A stretch of 5,701 nucleotides of DNA from Kosmotogaceae bacterium (GTDB lineage: Bacteria > Thermotogota > Thermotogae > Petrotogales > Kosmotogaceae): the NCBI GenBank assembly GCA_003444085.1, contig DLVL01000074.1, positions 19,786 through 25,486 on the forward strand, written 5' to 3'. Position numbers and translations under genes: made by a program. Shown piece by piece: positions 5,517 through 5,701 of the stretch; position 1 is the first letter of the stretch; each line of letters starts with the position of its first letter. A model generated the notes under the pieces. That model worked only from the letters and a program-made list of their open reading frames with translations. It searched no databases and was not told the origin of the DNA.

Positions 5517-5701
5517 GCAAGAAGAGAAGAGTAATCATAATCGTTGTAGATAGTGCAGGCATTGGAGAAATGCCTGATGCTTCAGATTATGGGGACGAAG
5601 GCAGCAACACTATAGGCAATACTGCTCGAGCAGTAGGTGGACTTAACATGCCAAACTGCAAGAAGCTGGGGCTTGGGAACCTTGCCAGTATCCCCGGAGT
5701 T
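5513..5701 (+). CDS. deoB: phosphopentomutase (N-terminal part, runs off right edge)
   Basis: The first 63 codons are visible and the frame is open to the end of the window. The N-terminus has the alkaline-phosphatase-superfamily signature of phosphopentomutase: a hydrophobic strand 'RVIIIVVDSAGIGEMPDA' (6-23) with Asp13 as a metal ligand, then 'DYGDEGSNTIGNTARAVGG' (25-43) and 'MPNCKKLGLGNL' (46-57), all characteristic of DeoB. The phosphorylated threonine and the remaining metal ligands lie beyond the edge. The enzyme interconverts ribose (or deoxyribose) 1-phosphate and 5-phosphate in the cytosol, linking nucleoside phosphorolysis to the pentose phosphate pathway. The TTG start overlaps the stop of the PK_C-domain gene (TTGA), so the two form an operon. 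The call is confident because the motif run is diagnostic. Confidence 0.95.
   Translation, partial: MSKKRRVIIIVVDSAGIGEMPDASDYGDEGSNTIGNTARAVGGLNMPNCKKLGLGNLASIPGV

Noticed and set aside
1..5701. CRISPR array, tRNA or rRNA gene, insertion sequence or phage element
   Set aside because: No regularly spaced repeats, transposase-like product, terminal inverted repeats or RNA-gene-like stretch were seen. The sequence is almost wholly explained by six metabolic or regulatory genes.

Overview
The window reads as bacterial DNA from the phylum Thermotogota, most likely a mesophilic or moderately thermophilic member close to Mesotoga or Kosmotoga. I infer this from gene content, strong GGAGGTG-type ribosome binding sites, tight same-strand operon packing and GC that looks to be in the mid-to-high 40s percent by eye. 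No database search was possible, so the placement is tentative. All six genes lie on the + strand and almost every base is coding.

Region 1 (1-4852) is one four-gene operon that enters from the left edge. It holds the 3' part of a GH38-type alpha-mannosidase gene. Next is a GT-A fold glycosyltransferase of the glucosylglycerate / glucosyl-3-phosphoglycerate / mannosylglycerate synthase group (best call Ggs). Then come an RpiR-family regulator (HTH plus SIS) and a GT4-like glycosyltransferase that best fits mannosylglucosylglycerate synthase (MggS). The genes are separated by 20 bp, a 4-bp overlap and 1 bp. Together they look like the non-phosphorylating route to the compatible solute mannosylglucosylglycerate (MGG): Ggs would join a nucleotide-activated glucose to D-glycerate, and MggS would add mannose from GDP-mannose. 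The mannosidase could recycle the mannosylated solute, and the RpiR protein could tie the pathway to sugar-phosphate status. The enzyme steps are known from Petrotoga mobilis and Thermotoga maritima (recalled, not looked up). The degradative and regulatory roles are inference.

Region 2 (4853-4952) is a 100-bp gap with two back-to-back perfect 8-bp-stem hairpins. The second is followed by TTTT and is a plausible transcription terminator. A possible extended -10 promoter element for the next operon follows.

Region 3 (4953-5701) starts a second operon. It holds a complete standalone protein that resembles only the C-terminal (alpha/beta, allosteric) domain of pyruvate kinase. It overlaps by 3 bp the TTG start of deoB (phosphopentomutase), which runs off the right edge. 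The pairing suggests a small sugar-phosphate-binding protein linked to pentose phosphate / nucleoside salvage, but the function of such standalone domains is not established.
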